Notes: a model not told the origin generated them from the sequence alone. Shown: positions 17,647-26,340, counted from the stretch's first letter. The stretch: 64,000 bases of DNA from Natrinema mahii (GCA_000690595.2 JHUT02000005.1:172482-236481); one strand, 5' to 3'. Program-made: numbers and translations.

Positions 17647-19002
17647 TTACGACATCCAGCTTGGCTTCATGTGTTTTGCAGACTGGTCTTGAACCGGGTA
17701 GACGACCTCCTGTTTGCCACCGTCGTCGGTCGGCTGCCACTGGGTCATCGGGTAGTTGACCTCGCCGTTGTCGGTCTCCGTCGGTTCGACGTCGTTGGGG
17801 TAGTCCGCGTCCTCGCCGGCCAACGAGATGTTCGCGGCCGCACCGTTGTACTCGATGCTCAACATCGCGTCGACGATGTCGTCGAGGTCCTCCGCGTAGT
17901 TGACCGTGCCGGCCTCTTCGGCGGCCTTGGCGTAGAAGTGGATCGCATCGTAGGTGTTGAACCCCATGTACATCGGCTTGCTCGGCGGCTCCTGCCCGCT
18001 GCCAGTGTACTCCGATTCGTACGTCTCGACGAAGTCCATCGTGTTGCCCGTCAGTTCGGTGACGCCGCCGCCACCGGACTGGGACGTCGTCTCGAAGACA
18101 CAGCCGCCTTCCGACTGGTCCCAGAACTCCGGGGACATCGACGCAACGTGAACGCCCTCCACGGCGAAGGGGTATTCGCCGGCCCAGTCCCCGAGGAGCT
18201 GTCCGCGCCCACCCGCCGCGAAGAAGCGGATCACGGCGTCTGCACCCGCGCTCTCGATATCGTCGAGGAACGGCGTGAAGTTCGAGGTCTGCACGCTGGG
18301 AACCTCGTCGTAGACGACATTGAGGTCGCGGTCCTCGAGCAGTCCCGGGAGTCGATCGCGGAAGATCGTCGTCCAGGCGGCTTCCTCGGGCAGCAACGCG
18401 AAGTCAGTCCAGCCGTGTCTGTCCGAGAGGTGTTCGGCGTATCCCGCCATCGCCTCGGCCTGGTAGTGGGAGTTGATCGGTCCGGTCCGGAAGATGTTCT
18501 TGTACTTCTCGTAGTCCTCGCCGTGATAGTCGGTGATCGTATTCACGTCGGCCGAGCCCGTGATGATGAACGGAACGTCCGCCTCGGCGACCGTGTCCAT
18601 GATCCCCTGCGTGATCTCGCTGTTGAACGTTCCCACGATGAGGTCGACGTTGTCACGGTTGATCATCTCCTCCACGATCGGCGTCGTGGTACTGGTGGAG
18701 AGTTCGGTGTTTTCCGTGATCAGGTCGATCTCCTGGTCCAGAACGCCGTCGCCCGCTTTGAGTTCGTTGACCGCGATCTCGGCGCTCCGTTCCGACCCCA
18801 CCCCCATCGCCATCCCGGTCGGGGCGAGATGGCCGATCGTCAGCGTGCCGTCGTCGCCGCCGCCGCCGTCGACGCCGCCGAGACAGCCGGCAAAGGCCGT
18901 CGTCACCGCACCGGCACCTGCAGCCCCCAAAAACGTCCGACGTCCGACACTATCGTTACCAATTCCGTCTGAATCGATCGTATCGTTATCTTCGTTAACC
19001 AT
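17647..19002 (-). CDS. Tat-exported lipoprotein substrate-binding protein of the liv-type transporter
   Basis: The 451 residues start MVNEDNDTIDSDG. A twin-arginine motif (GRRTFLG, residues about 20-26) and a lipobox ending FAGC predict Tat export and lipid anchoring, typical of haloarchaea. The mature part is a two-lobed periplasmic-binding-protein fold (TIGHLAPTGMAMGVG, VDLIVGTFNSEI, VPFIITGSADVNTI) of the LivJ/amide-binding class. Ligand specificity is not readable; the closest groups bind branched-chain amino acids, urea/amides or aromatic acids. The first gene of the operon, with a short leader. Confidence 0.92.
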   Translation of the reverse strand: MVNEDNDTIDSDGIGNDSVGRRTFLGAAGAGAVTTAFAGCLGGVDGGGGDDGTLTIGHLAPTGMAMGVGSERSAEIAVNELKAGDGVLDQEIDLITENTELSTSTTTPIVEEMINRDNVDLIVGTFNSEITQGIMDTVAEADVPFIITGSADVNTITDYHGEDYEKYKNIFRTGPINSHYQAEAMAGYAEHLSDRHGWTDFALLPEEAAWTTIFRDRLPGLLEDRDLNVVYDEVPSVQTSNFTPFLDDIESAGADAVIRFFAAGGRGQLLGDWAGEYPFAVEGVHVASMSPEFWDQSEGGCVFETTSQSGGGGVTELTGNTMDFVETYESEYTGSGQEPPSKPMYMGFNTYDAIHFYAKAAEEAGTVNYAEDLDDIVDAMLSIEYNGAAANISLAGEDADYPNDVEPTETDNGEVNYPMTQWQPTDDGGKQEVVYPVQDQSAKHMKPSWMS

Positions 19003-19051
19003 TGTGTGTCACTGAGTTACCGATTCTCACACACCAGTTTCGAGTCACCCG

Positions 19052-19059
19052 TAATAAAG
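19052..19059 (-). promoter_or_regulatory. TATA box of the liv operon
   Basis: On the minus strand CTTTATTAC lies about 53 nt upstream of the ATG (19002). It predicts a start near 19030 and a leader of about 30 nt containing short complementary GTGTG/CACAC runs. Confidence 0.5.
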
Positions 19060-19210
19060 ATGAGGGAAGTTAGCAAGGAACTTGAGAACAATACACGAAT
19101 GTAGAGTTTCTTACCACGGCGTCGACGACGCACCGACTCAGACGGTTTCGAACGGCTCTCGAGAACTGTGAATCCGTGTGGCGTTTCTGACTGCGACCGT
19201 CACCGGCGGC

Positions 19211-20176
19211 TCAAACGATCCGTTCCGTGGCGTCCGGCACCCGCTCGAGCCGATACTCGCCGTCCTCGACCGTGACGAAACCCTCGTGGCGGAGGTGATC
19301 GAGGTGAGCGTAGGCCTCGCCGGGGCCGTGGACGATGTGGATCCCCTCGAGGTCGCCGAACAGGTGGGCACTGATCGTCCAGGCATCGGCCGGCCCGTGG
19401 TCGGCCAGCAACTCGACGATCGTTGCCGCCCGCTCGCGGTGATGCTCGAGGATCGTCTCGGCGCGGGCGGTCGGGTCGTCGATGGGGTCGCGGTGGCCGG
19501 GCCAGGCCCGGTCGTAGTCGCGGTCGGCGAGTCGCTCCAGCGTGTCGACGTACTTTGCGAGGGGACGCTCGACCCGGACGTCCGCGCCGCCGACGTTCGG
19601 GGTGTACACCGGCAGCAGGGCGTCGCCGACGAACGCCTCGTCGCCGCCGTCGATCTCGAAACAACACAGCCCCGCCGCGTGGCCCGGCGCGTGGACCGTC
19701 TCGAGGCGGTGGCCGCCGACCGCGAGGACGTCGCCGTCCTCGATGGGCGTCGGCTCGGCCGGCGGGCCCTCGATCTCTGCCGACTCGAAGAACGCGAGCA
19801 GTTCCCGCCTGGCGTCCTCGGGGACGCCCCACTCCGCGAGCAGTTCGCGACGGCGGTCCTCGACGGCCGCGACGGCGTCGTCCGCCCCGGCGACGAGCGG
19901 GGCGTCGGCCTCGTGGACGTAGACGGTGGCCCCGCTTTCGGCCTGAATCTCGCCGGCCAGTCCGGCGTGGTCGGCGTGGAAGTGCGTGAGGACGATGGCG
20001 TCGATATCGGCGATCTCGTAGCCGCGGTCGGCCAGCCCGTCGCGGAGGTCCGTTCGGACCGGATCGACCGCGATCCCCGTATCGACGAGCGCGAGTTCGC
20101 CCGCGGCGTCGTCGGCGAGAACGTAGGCGTTGTTGCGACCCTCGAACTCGTCGTTGCCGAGCGAAATTCGATCCAT
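19211..20176 (-). CDS. MBL-fold metallohydrolase with C-terminal winged helix
   Basis: The 321-residue protein starts at MDRISLGNDEFEG. The metallo-beta-lactamase zinc motif THFHADHAG is intact, followed by VHAPGHAAG, VGDALLPV and PGHRDPI. The last 90 residues (RAATIVELLADHGPADAWTISAHLFG ... LDHLRHEGFVTVEDGEYRLERV) form a winged-helix-like tail, as in LACTB2-type MBL proteins. Thioester or nucleic-acid hydrolysis are both possible. An ATG at 20191 is the alternative start; the TATA box spacing favours 20176 and a leaderless mRNA. Confidence 0.9.
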   Translation of the reverse strand: MDRISLGNDEFEGRNNAYVLADDAAGELALVDTGIAVDPVRTDLRDGLADRGYEIADIDAIVLTHFHADHAGLAGEIQAESGATVYVHEADAPLVAGADDAVAAVEDRRRELLAEWGVPEDARRELLAFFESAEIEGPPAEPTPIEDGDVLAVGGHRLETVHAPGHAAGLCCFEIDGGDEAFVGDALLPVYTPNVGGADVRVERPLAKYVDTLERLADRDYDRAWPGHRDPIDDPTARAETILEHHRERAATIVELLADHGPADAWTISAHLFGDLEGIHIVHGPGEAYAHLDHLRHEGFVTVEDGEYRLERVPDATERIV

Positions 20177-20199
20177 GTCGGCTACCCACATGTTCCCCG

Positions 20200-20208
20200 T
20201 TAATAATT
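20200..20208 (-). promoter_or_regulatory. TATA box of the MBL-fold gene
   Basis: AATTATTAA on the minus strand is centred 28 nt before the ATG at 20176. This spacing supports that start codon over the one at 20191. Confidence 0.6.
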
Positions 20209-20380
20209 GGCGCGATAGCGGACCGGGGCCCGCGACTGCGAACGTGGTGACCTGTCCTCGCTGCCGAACGACGCGCTCGGTTCCGGTCGTGGCATCGCCC
20301 GGCGTCTCGCACTCGGCGGAGACTGTCATGCCCACCGACCGCTGCTGAGCGTTTTCCGTGTCGGTCCAGTAACTGACCCG

Positions 20381-21121
20381 ATGACCGACTCACGCCCACT
20401 CGACCGCGTCCTCGTCGCCGGTGCCAGCGGGGCCACCGGCGAGGAACTGCTATCCGTCCTCCGACCGACCGATCTCACGGTCCGCGCGACGACGCGCTCC
20501 TACGGGAACGTCGACACGCTCGAGCGCCACGGGGCCGACGAGGTGGTCGTCGCCGACTTCTTCGACTCGGGCGACGCCGTCGCGGCCGTCGAGGACTGTG
20601 ACGTCGTCTGCTGTGCGCTTGGCTCGCCGCCCGGCCTGCGTCACGTGGTCGGTGGCAAGCTCGTCGACCGGACCGGCGCGATCAACCTCACGACCGCGGC
20701 CGTCGCCGAGGGCGTCTCATACGTCGTCCTCGAGAGCGCGATCGGGGTAGGCGACTCGAAGGCGGGGCTCTCGTTGCCGGCGAGACTCTTGCTCCGGGGC
20801 TCGCTCCGAGCCAAACGGGACGCCGAGACCGCGTTGCGCCGATCGGGGCTTGGGTACACGATCGTGCGTCCGGGCCGGCTCACGAACGACCCGCCGAGCG
20901 GGGACGTCGTCGTCGGGCAGGGCGGGGACTCCGTCACCGGCTCGATTCCCCGGGCGGACGTCGCACGGATCATGGCGGCCGCACCGTTTACCCCCGACGC
21001 CCGGAACCGGACGTTCGAGATCGTCAGCCGCGACGGGCTCTCGGGAACGCCGCGTCACCGTGTCGACGTCGACTGGGCCGACGACATCCTCACGGCCCGA
21101 CACGGTCACCGACACGCCTGA
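20381..21121 (+). CDS. NAD(P)-binding SDR-like protein (NmrA/atypical SDR type)
   Basis: The 246-residue protein has the dinucleotide motif VLVAGASGATGEE (Gly14-x2-Gly17-x2-Gly20), then VVADFFDSGD and the CCALGSPPG turn. No Tyr-x3-Lys pair of classical SDRs is evident; YTIVRPGRLTNDP fits the atypical SDR a5/NmrA-like group that includes regulators and quinone oxidoreductases. It stands alone and is divergent from the MBL gene. A redox or NADP-sensing role is likely but unproven. Confidence 0.88.
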   Translation: MTDSRPLDRVLVAGASGATGEELLSVLRPTDLTVRATTRSYGNVDTLERHGADEVVVADFFDSGDAVAAVEDCDVVCCALGSPPGLRHVVGGKLVDRTGAINLTTAAVAEGVSYVVLESAIGVGDSKAGLSLPARLLLRGSLRAKRDAETALRRSGLGYTIVRPGRLTNDPPSGDVVVGQGGDSVTGSIPRADVARIMAAAPFTPDARNRTFEIVSRDGLSGTPRHRVDVDWADDILTARHGHRHA

Positions 21122-21178
21122 GCCTCGTCGAGTCCGAACGGTGGCGTTCGCAGCAGATCTATCATCCCCGAACCTTCG

Positions 21179-21373
21179 TTGACGCTGCCGGCAAATATTA
21201 CGAGGGGATACGACGACGAGGGCCTCGAGGCGCTCGACGAGGCCTGCGAGCGCGGCGAGAACGCGATGCCGTATATCGTCGCCGCGATGAAGGCCGACGC
21301 GACGATGGGCGAGATCATGACCGGCTTCGAGGAGCAATACGGGGCCTACAGCGAGGTGATCGGGCTGGCTTGA
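21179..21373 (+). pseudogene. C-terminal fragment of a methylmalonyl-CoA mutase-like large subunit
   Basis: The reading frame gives about 55 residues (GLEALDEACERGENAMPYIV, then AAMKADATMGEIMTGFEEQYG) that match the extreme C-terminus of acyl-CoA/methylmalonyl-CoA mutase large subunits, where the ENxMPYIV and ATxGEI patterns are conserved. No upstream mutase sequence exists and the only starts are TTG 21179 or an internal Met. Residues such as ADATMGEI differ slightly from the usual AYATxGEI. It is either a decayed gene end or a small stand-alone protein derived from one. Confidence 0.65.
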
Positions 21374-21475
21374 GGGGGGGGACAAAACCGGCCCCGTCCG
21401 TGACCGGTGACGGCGGGGGCGATTACACCGACCCGGGAAACGCTCTTTTGGGACCGCGGTGTAGCCGCCGTGAGG

Positions 21476-21613
21476 ATGGCTTCGGACGAGATCGACGACG
21501 GGACCGCTCGGGGCGCTCGAGGCCGACTCGCGGAGAAGGAACTGTTCTTACTCCTCTTGGTCGGCATCGCCGTCCTGATGGCGATCACCGGGTTCGTGTT
21601 GGTGATCAACTGA
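21476..21613 (+). CDS. 45-residue single-span membrane protein
   Basis: The product starts MASDEIDDGTARG, has a soluble acidic/basic head of about 23 residues and one strong membrane span (LFLLLLVGIAVLMAITGFVLVI), then ends. It is convergent with DUF6684 and close to other small 'cox-cluster' proteins. A role as a small accessory subunit of a terminal oxidase is possible but rests only on location. Confidence 0.6.
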   Translation: MASDEIDDGTARGARGRLAEKELFLLLLVGIAVLMAITGFVLVIN

Positions 21614-21620
21614 CCGCCGG

Positions 21621-21869
21621 TCAGGAGTCGCCCGCGTCGTGGCGGGTCCGGTCGTCGGTCTCGATCACCCGCGCGGCCAGATAGGTCGCGACCGCGAGCG
21701 CGCCCATCGTCGCGAACAGGATCGAAAACTGGAGCGCCGACTGGAGCGGGTCGACCCCCCACGGGTTGAACACGGCGAAGACGCCGACGAAAAACGCCAT
21801 GATCAGGAACGGCAGCAGGTTCACTGCGAGATCGAGCGTGACTTCGGCGTCGAAGGCGCGTCTACTCAT
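21621..21869 (-). CDS. DUF6684 family membrane protein
   Basis: The 82-residue protein has two membrane spans (LAVNLLPFLIMAFFVGVFAVF and ILFATMGALAVATYLAARVI) separated by NPWGVDPLQSALQFS. This arrangement and the NPWG motif match the haloarchaeal family I recall as DUF6684, usually encoded near cytochrome oxidase genes. Function unknown. It lies 27 nt after the DUF7541-like gene in the same orientation. Confidence 0.8.
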   Translation of the reverse strand: MSRRAFDAEVTLDLAVNLLPFLIMAFFVGVFAVFNPWGVDPLQSALQFSILFATMGALAVATYLAARVIETDDRTRHDAGDS

Positions 21870-21896
21870 TGTGAATCGTCGGGTGCGTCGGTGTGT

Positions 21897-22307
21897 CTAT
21901 CGGTCGGGACGCTCAGCCGCGGGTCGCCGCGTCAACAGCAGCCCCGCACCGCCAATCGTCACGAACCCGGCGACGAGAAGCGCCACGCCGCGGCTCGCAA
22001 GCCCGGAGAGCGGCTCGAGGGGGCCGATCGGTACCGTTCCGGTCCCGTGGGCGGTCAGTATCGCGCCGACGACCACGAACGCCGCGCCGAACTTCGCCCC
22101 GACGGCGAGCGGTCGATCGACGTAGCCCGCGTCCGCCAGGATTCCGGCGACGCTGGCGGCAAAGATCACGAGGCCGGCGACGGCAACGGGACCGAGGCCG
22201 ACGACGATGCCGACCTCGGAGCCGGCGAGGCCCAGAGCCACGAGCACGTGCCAGGGCGTGGCCCCCTCGGCCCGCTCGGGTTCGGCTCGCTGCGTGTGGT
22301 CGCTCAC
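21897..22307 (-). CDS. 'Cox cluster' membrane protein (DUF7541-like)
   Basis: This 136-residue protein has an acidic cytoplasmic head (MSDHTQRAEPERAEG) and four membrane spans starting with PWHVLVALGLAGSEVGIVVG. The PW...ALG.A.SEVGI opening is the hallmark of a haloarchaeal family annotated as cox cluster protein. It probably assists or accompanies a haem-copper oxidase, although no catalytic oxidase gene is within this window. Likely cotranscribed with the DUF6684 gene. Confidence 0.8.
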   Translation of the reverse strand: MSDHTQRAEPERAEGATPWHVLVALGLAGSEVGIVVGLGPVAVAGLVIFAASVAGILADAGYVDRPLAVGAKFGAAFVVVGAILTAHGTGTVPIGPLEPLSGLASRGVALLVAGFVTIGGAGLLLTRRPAAERPDR

Positions 22308-22474
22308 AGGCGACCGTCCACGTCGAGGGAGTAGTATCTGGCCCTACCCTTCAGCGGTCGTGACGGTCGCGAGAACGGAACGAACGGGACTCGAGAGACT
22401 GTTCGGTACTCGGTCGTTGCCGAGCGGCGAACCTCGCGGCGAGGGAGGGAGCCGACCGATATCGGGACCGCCGC

Positions 22475-22612
22475 TTACAGCGCCGCGAAGACGAGCCACG
22501 GCACGATGAACATGGCCAGCGTCAGTACGACGAGGATCAGCGCGTACCCGAGACCGGTTCCCGCCACGGTGAGCCACGACGGATGATCGAATTGACCGAG
22601 ATCGACTGCCAT
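22475..22612 (-). CDS. 45-residue single-span membrane protein
   Basis: The frame begins MAVDLGQFDHPSWLTVAG and contains one long hydrophobic helix (LILVVLTLAMFIVPWLVFAAL) ending the protein. The acidic head and leucine-rich span look genuine. It sits upstream of the cox-cluster genes in the same orientation, 168 nt away, and may be part of that unit. No function is known. Confidence 0.6.
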   Translation of the reverse strand: MAVDLGQFDHPSWLTVAGTGLGYALILVVLTLAMFIVPWLVFAAL

Positions 22613-22693
22613 ACCGTTGGCATCCGGTGACGAACGCATAAACGTACCGGAACGCGCGACTCGAGGCGGCGCGTTTCCACTGTGGAAGTGGGT

Positions 22694-22873
22694 TCAGCGG
22701 TGGGCGTCCTGATACCGCTCGCGGTACGTCTCGAGACCGAGGCGGGTCCTGCGCCGGGCGGTGAAGCCGACCGTGTCGCAGTGATCGGCGTTGCACTCCC
22801 AGCGGACGGTGTCGGAGGCGGCATCTCGCACGACCGAGACGGCCGAGAACGGCACTGTCCGAGCGACCGACAT
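22694..22873 (-). CDS. Small hypothetical protein
   Basis: A 59-residue frame starting MSVARTVPFSAVSVVRD with a Trp-Glu-Cys-Asn-Ala-Asp-His-Cys stretch that could bind a metal, then a basic tail (RRRTRLGLETYRERYQDAHR). It is divergent from guaAA with 86 nt between starts. No family recognised; moderately likely to be real because it reads as a compact folded domain. Confidence 0.55.
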   Translation of the reverse strand: MSVARTVPFSAVSVVRDAASDTVRWECNADHCDTVGFTARRRTRLGLETYRERYQDAHR

Positions 22874-22959
22874 TGGCGGGCACTGTCGTCCCTGCAAGCG
22901 AGAATTTGCGAGAGTGCGTTCCGGACCGCTTTTGTCGGGTGACCCGCTACGGACACCCA

Positions 22960-23514
22960 ATGACGAAGATCGTCGTGGTGGACAACCACGGACAGTTCAC
23001 CCACCTCGAGGGCCGGGCGCTTCGCGACCTCGGCGTCGACACGGAGATCGTAGACAACGACACGCCGCCCGAAGACGTCGACGCCGACGGCGTCGTCCTC
23101 TCGGGTGGCCCGGACATGGACCGGATCGGAAAGTCCGCCGACTACCTCGAGGCGGACGTGCCGGTGCTCGGCATCTGTCTGGGGATGCAACTGATCGCCG
23201 CGGAACTGGGCGGCAGCGTCGGCAGCGGCGACTACGGCGGCTACGCGGACGTGACCGTCGACATCGTCGACGGGGACGACCCGCTGACCGGCTCCTTACA
23301 CCCCGAGACCCGCGTCTGGGCGAGCCACGCCGACGAGGTCACCGAACTGCCCGATGGGTTCGAGCTGACCGCGCGAAGCGATGTCTGTGACGTCGAGGCG
23401 ATGAGCGACACCGACCGCGACCTCTACGGCGTCCAGTGGCATCCCGAGGTCGCCCACACCGAGGAGGGCGAGGAGATCTTCGAGAACTTCCTGGCGATCT
23501 GCGAGTCGCGGTAG
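22960..23514 (+). CDS. guaAA: GMP synthase glutamine amidotransferase subunit A
   Basis: The 184-residue class I amidotransferase has catalytic Cys73 in GICLGMQ and His161/Glu163 in WHPEV. The start at MTKIVVVDNHGQFTHLEGR and VVLSGGPDMDRIG are typical of the archaeal stand-alone GuaA-A subunit. It supplies ammonia to a separately encoded GuaA-B subunit converting XMP to GMP. Start ATG 22960 removes a non-homologous upstream extension. Length is normal. Confidence 0.96.
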   Translation: MTKIVVVDNHGQFTHLEGRALRDLGVDTEIVDNDTPPEDVDADGVVLSGGPDMDRIGKSADYLEADVPVLGICLGMQLIAAELGGSVGSGDYGGYADVTVDIVDGDDPLTGSLHPETRVWASHADEVTELPDGFELTARSDVCDVEAMSDTDRDLYGVQWHPEVAHTEEGEEIFENFLAICESR

Positions 23515-23640
23515 GCGTCGTCGGCCCTGCTCGAGCGCCGCCCGTCGGGCTGGATCGCAGCGCTTGCGAAGACCGCTGTAAACGTCGCCAGCCGACCGAC
23601 CGGCTTCGAACGGTATCTCACCGTCTCGTAAAGGGGAAAA

Positions 23641-23646
23641 TTTATG
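23641..23646 (+). promoter_or_regulatory. TATA-like box for the lipoprotein pair
   Basis: TTTATG, within an A/T-rich stretch, is centred 28 nt before the ATG at 23672. This fits leaderless transcription. Confidence 0.5.
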
Positions 23647-23671
23647 CTGTCTTTATGGGTTATTTCGCGCG

Positions 23672-24352
23672 ATGGCCCTCCGGAGCCGACGCGATCTCCT
23701 CTGTGCGACGACCGCGCTGCTCGCGAGCAGTGCCGGCTGTACGACCGAACCGGAAGTGGCGCAGGCCCTCGAGGACCGGGGCCCAACGTGTGAGACGAAC
23801 TGCGAAGATCGCGACCCCGAAACGACGGTCGTCCGGGGGCCGACACGACCGGTCGAATTCGACAAGACGAAGGGGGCGGGCTACTGGTCCGCCGATCTAA
23901 GTCTCCTCTCGTCTCAGCCGGCACGGTATCTCGTCTGGGGCGAGCAGTTCGTCGACGACCTCACGTTCGCCGACGACGGTGCCGGCGACGACGCGGCGGC
24001 ATTCCTTCGGGAGACGGCCTACGACGAAGCGTCAGTCGCCATAGTACAGTTGGAGATCGGGGCCTGTCGCCGCGTGGAACCGCGTGCCGTCTCGTGGAGC
24101 GACGACCGCCTTACCATCTCCCTCTGTCACCCGCTCTACAAGTATGACGTCGACTGTGACGCCGACGGGAAGGAGTGGGTTGCGGCGCTCGTCCGCGTGC
24201 CGGACACGTTGAACCCGGTCGATATCGGTGAGCAGTTCGACGTGACCGTTCCCGACGACTGCGGCTCGTCGGCCGACGCAGCCGCGGAGTCGAACGATAC
24301 CGACGGGACGACACCCAGCAACGAAACGGCCGCGGAGGGCGGCGAGACATGA
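23672..24352 (+). CDS. Tat-lipoprotein of unknown function
   Basis: The 226-residue protein starts MALRSRRDLLCATTALLASSAGC. It has a twin-Arg (SRRDLL), a hydrophobic stretch and a lipobox ending AGC, so it is exported and lipid-anchored. The mature domain has several cysteines (CETNCED, GACRRV, SLCHP, DVDCDADG, DDCG) that could form disulfides, and a low-complexity Asp/Ser/Thr/Glu tail. No family recognised. The stop overlaps the next start (ATGA), so it is cotranslated with a second lipoprotein. Confidence 0.8.
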   Translation: MALRSRRDLLCATTALLASSAGCTTEPEVAQALEDRGPTCETNCEDRDPETTVVRGPTRPVEFDKTKGAGYWSADLSLLSSQPARYLVWGEQFVDDLTFADDGAGDDAAAFLRETAYDEASVAIVQLEIGACRRVEPRAVSWSDDRLTISLCHPLYKYDVDCDADGKEWVAALVRVPDTLNPVDIGEQFDVTVPDDCGSSADAAAESNDTDGTTPSNETAAEGGET

Positions 24353-25659
24353 CGTTTGGCAGCGATCGATCCAGTATCGTCACGTCCCGACGCGCGCTTC
24401 TCGGGACGGTGGGATCCCTCGCGATTCCGCTTGCCGGCTGCAGCGCACTCCCCGGATTCTCCGCCTCGCTCGACGGCGACCGCCTCGCCGCGCTCGTCGA
24501 CGATCCCGCCCTCCCGACCGTCAGTCACGGACTCGGCCTGTCGGTAACCGACGAGTACCGCCGAGCCAGCGCACGACGAGTCGAGATGTTACTCGAGCCG
24601 ATCCCGGAACCGATCGGTGCCGAAACGGTTCCCAACGGGGTGATTCGGCGACGGCTCAAGTCCACTCGAGAAGACGCGCGTGAACACGCCACCGCGGCCG
24701 CCGACGAACCGACGATCGGGGCTCGTCTCAAGCGCCTTCGGCTGGCCCGACGGAGCGCTGCCGACGCGGCCGGCATCTGGGCAGCGATCGATGAGGGACG
24801 CACCCGATCGGAGATCCTCGAGGCGACGGACGCACAACGAACGAGCCTCGAGTCGTTCGACGAGGAGCGGGCGTTTCTCGTCGGTTCGGACCCGATCGCG
24901 GCGGTATGGACCCATGCCGATATCGCTTCGTTGCTTGATACTGCGGCCGACGAACTGGCGTCGGTGTCGGACGTCGACAAGCCGGCACCGTCGCTCGCCG
25001 TCGGCGCGATGGCCGCTCGTCTGGAGGTCGGTCGCGCGGCATTCGAGGACGCGTCACACGGCTACGAGACGTTCGTCGACTCGCTCGAGAACGCCGAGCG
25101 AGCGGCGCTTTCCGAGGCTGCGGCGTCGCTCGCCGATCGTCGGGATGACAGACGGGAGGTGTTGCCCGACCCGCTGTCGGCCGACCCCCACGAGTACGTC
25201 GACCGGGATATCGAACCGGAGTCGACATCCGCAACGGTACTGGACTTCGCAGTACACGAGATCGAAGCCGTGGGGGATGGCACCCCCGTCGGGGAACCGG
25301 CCCGTTACGTCCGGGACGCCGCCCGAAGTCTCGTCGCCATCGAGGGGTTCGAGCGCCTCCGGTCACGGATCGAAACGGGAGAGCCGATCGTGATCGAGAC
25401 GGTCGACGACGTGGCCGCCCGGCGAGACGACGCGATCACCGCGACCGAATCGCTGCTCGAGGCAGGAGCGTTCGAGCGCTGGGTGGCATCGACTCTTCGC
25501 GAGCGACTCGAGCGTGCCGATCAGCTCCTGCGGGAAGCCACCGGGCAGTTGGTCGAGTTGAACGCCGTTGGGATGCCGGTTGCCCTGTACTGCCTGACGG
25601 CCGGCATGGCCCGCGCGGCACCCGACATCGTCGCCGTCCTCCGTGAGGTCCTCTCGTAA
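24349..25659 (+). CDS. Tat-lipoprotein, helical repeat-rich, function unknown
   Basis: The 436 residues begin with a Tat motif (SRRALLG) and lipobox (LAGC). The mature protein is almost entirely helical with Ala/Arg/Glu/Asp-rich heptads (RRRLKSTREDAREHATAAA, LKRLRLARRSAADAA), suggesting a coiled-coil or alpha-solenoid on the cell surface. A C-terminal hydrophobic stretch (NAVGMPVALYCLTAGMARAAP) may pack against the membrane. ATGA overlap with the preceding lipoprotein indicates a complex or shared pathway. No homologous family is known to me. Confidence 0.8.
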   Translation: MTFGSDRSSIVTSRRALLGTVGSLAIPLAGCSALPGFSASLDGDRLAALVDDPALPTVSHGLGLSVTDEYRRASARRVEMLLEPIPEPIGAETVPNGVIRRRLKSTREDAREHATAAADEPTIGARLKRLRLARRSAADAAGIWAAIDEGRTRSEILEATDAQRTSLESFDEERAFLVGSDPIAAVWTHADIASLLDTAADELASVSDVDKPAPSLAVGAMAARLEVGRAAFEDASHGYETFVDSLENAERAALSEAAASLADRRDDRREVLPDPLSADPHEYVDRDIEPESTSATVLDFAVHEIEAVGDGTPVGEPARYVRDAARSLVAIEGFERLRSRIETGEPIVIETVDDVAARRDDAITATESLLEAGAFERWVASTLRERLERADQLLREATGQLVELNAVGMPVALYCLTAGMARAAPDIVAVLREVLS

Positions 25660-25832
25660 CGCTCGAGGGCGCGATTGAGGACGGGGAGAAACCGCGAGTC
25701 GAGGTGGCCTGCCAGGCGATCGGGAGCAGCCGCCGTCGATCCAACCGAGACGCTATCCCGTTGGGTGGTGGTCGCCGGCGGGTGTCGGCCCGACCGTCAC
25801 GCTCTTGCCGGTCCGCCCGAACATGAGAGACA

Positions 25833-26339
25833 ATGACAGTCGACACTGTCGGTCGGTTCGAACGCGCACTCGAGGGACTCGAGGTGGGACTCGAGCGCGT
25901 GTCGGCCGCCGACGCGAGCGAGCGAATCGAACGGATCGTCGAAGAGCCGGCAGTCGGCGCGCCGCTGCCGTTCGAGGGCGTCTCGCTCCCCGCGGGCGTG
26001 ACGACCGAGCCGACCGCGGGGGACCTCGAAGCGGCCCGCACGGGCGTCACGCCGGTCGGGTTCGCCGTCGCGGAGTACGGCACCGTCGCGGTCGAGTCGA
26101 CGGCAGACGGGGCGGAGCCGATCAGCCTCTATCCCGATCGCCACGTCGCGGTCGTCGCCGAGAGCGACGTCGTTCCGGATCTGAGTGCTGGCTTCGAGCG
26201 CCTCGCCGAGGGCTTCGACGCGGGCCGGGACAGCGTCGTCTTCGCGACCGGCCGGAGCGCGACCGCCGACATGGGTGATCTCGTCCACGGGGTCCACGGT
26301 CCCGGCGATGTCGACGTGATCGTCCTGGAGGACCGATAA
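25833..26339 (+). CDS. LUD-domain protein, LutC-like
   Basis: This 168-residue protein matches the LutC/YkgG LUD domain: TGVTPVGFAVAEYGTVAVES, YPDRHVAVVAESDVVPDL and the C-terminal GDLVHGVHGPGDVDVIVLED. In bacteria LutABC oxidises L-lactate to pyruvate through an iron-sulfur complex. It ends 1 nt before the fused LutB/LutA-like gene, so they are one transcription unit. No lactate permease or LldR/LutR regulator lies next to it. Confidence 0.9.
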   Translation: MTVDTVGRFERALEGLEVGLERVSAADASERIERIVEEPAVGAPLPFEGVSLPAGVTTEPTAGDLEAARTGVTPVGFAVAEYGTVAVESTADGAEPISLYPDRHVAVVAESDVVPDLSAGFERLAEGFDAGRDSVVFATGRSATADMGDLVHGVHGPGDVDVIVLEDR

Positions 26340-26340
26340 G

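Noticed and set aside
24349..25659. Membrane transporter
   Set aside because: Only one weak C-terminal hydrophobic stretch; the protein is a soluble helical lipoprotein.
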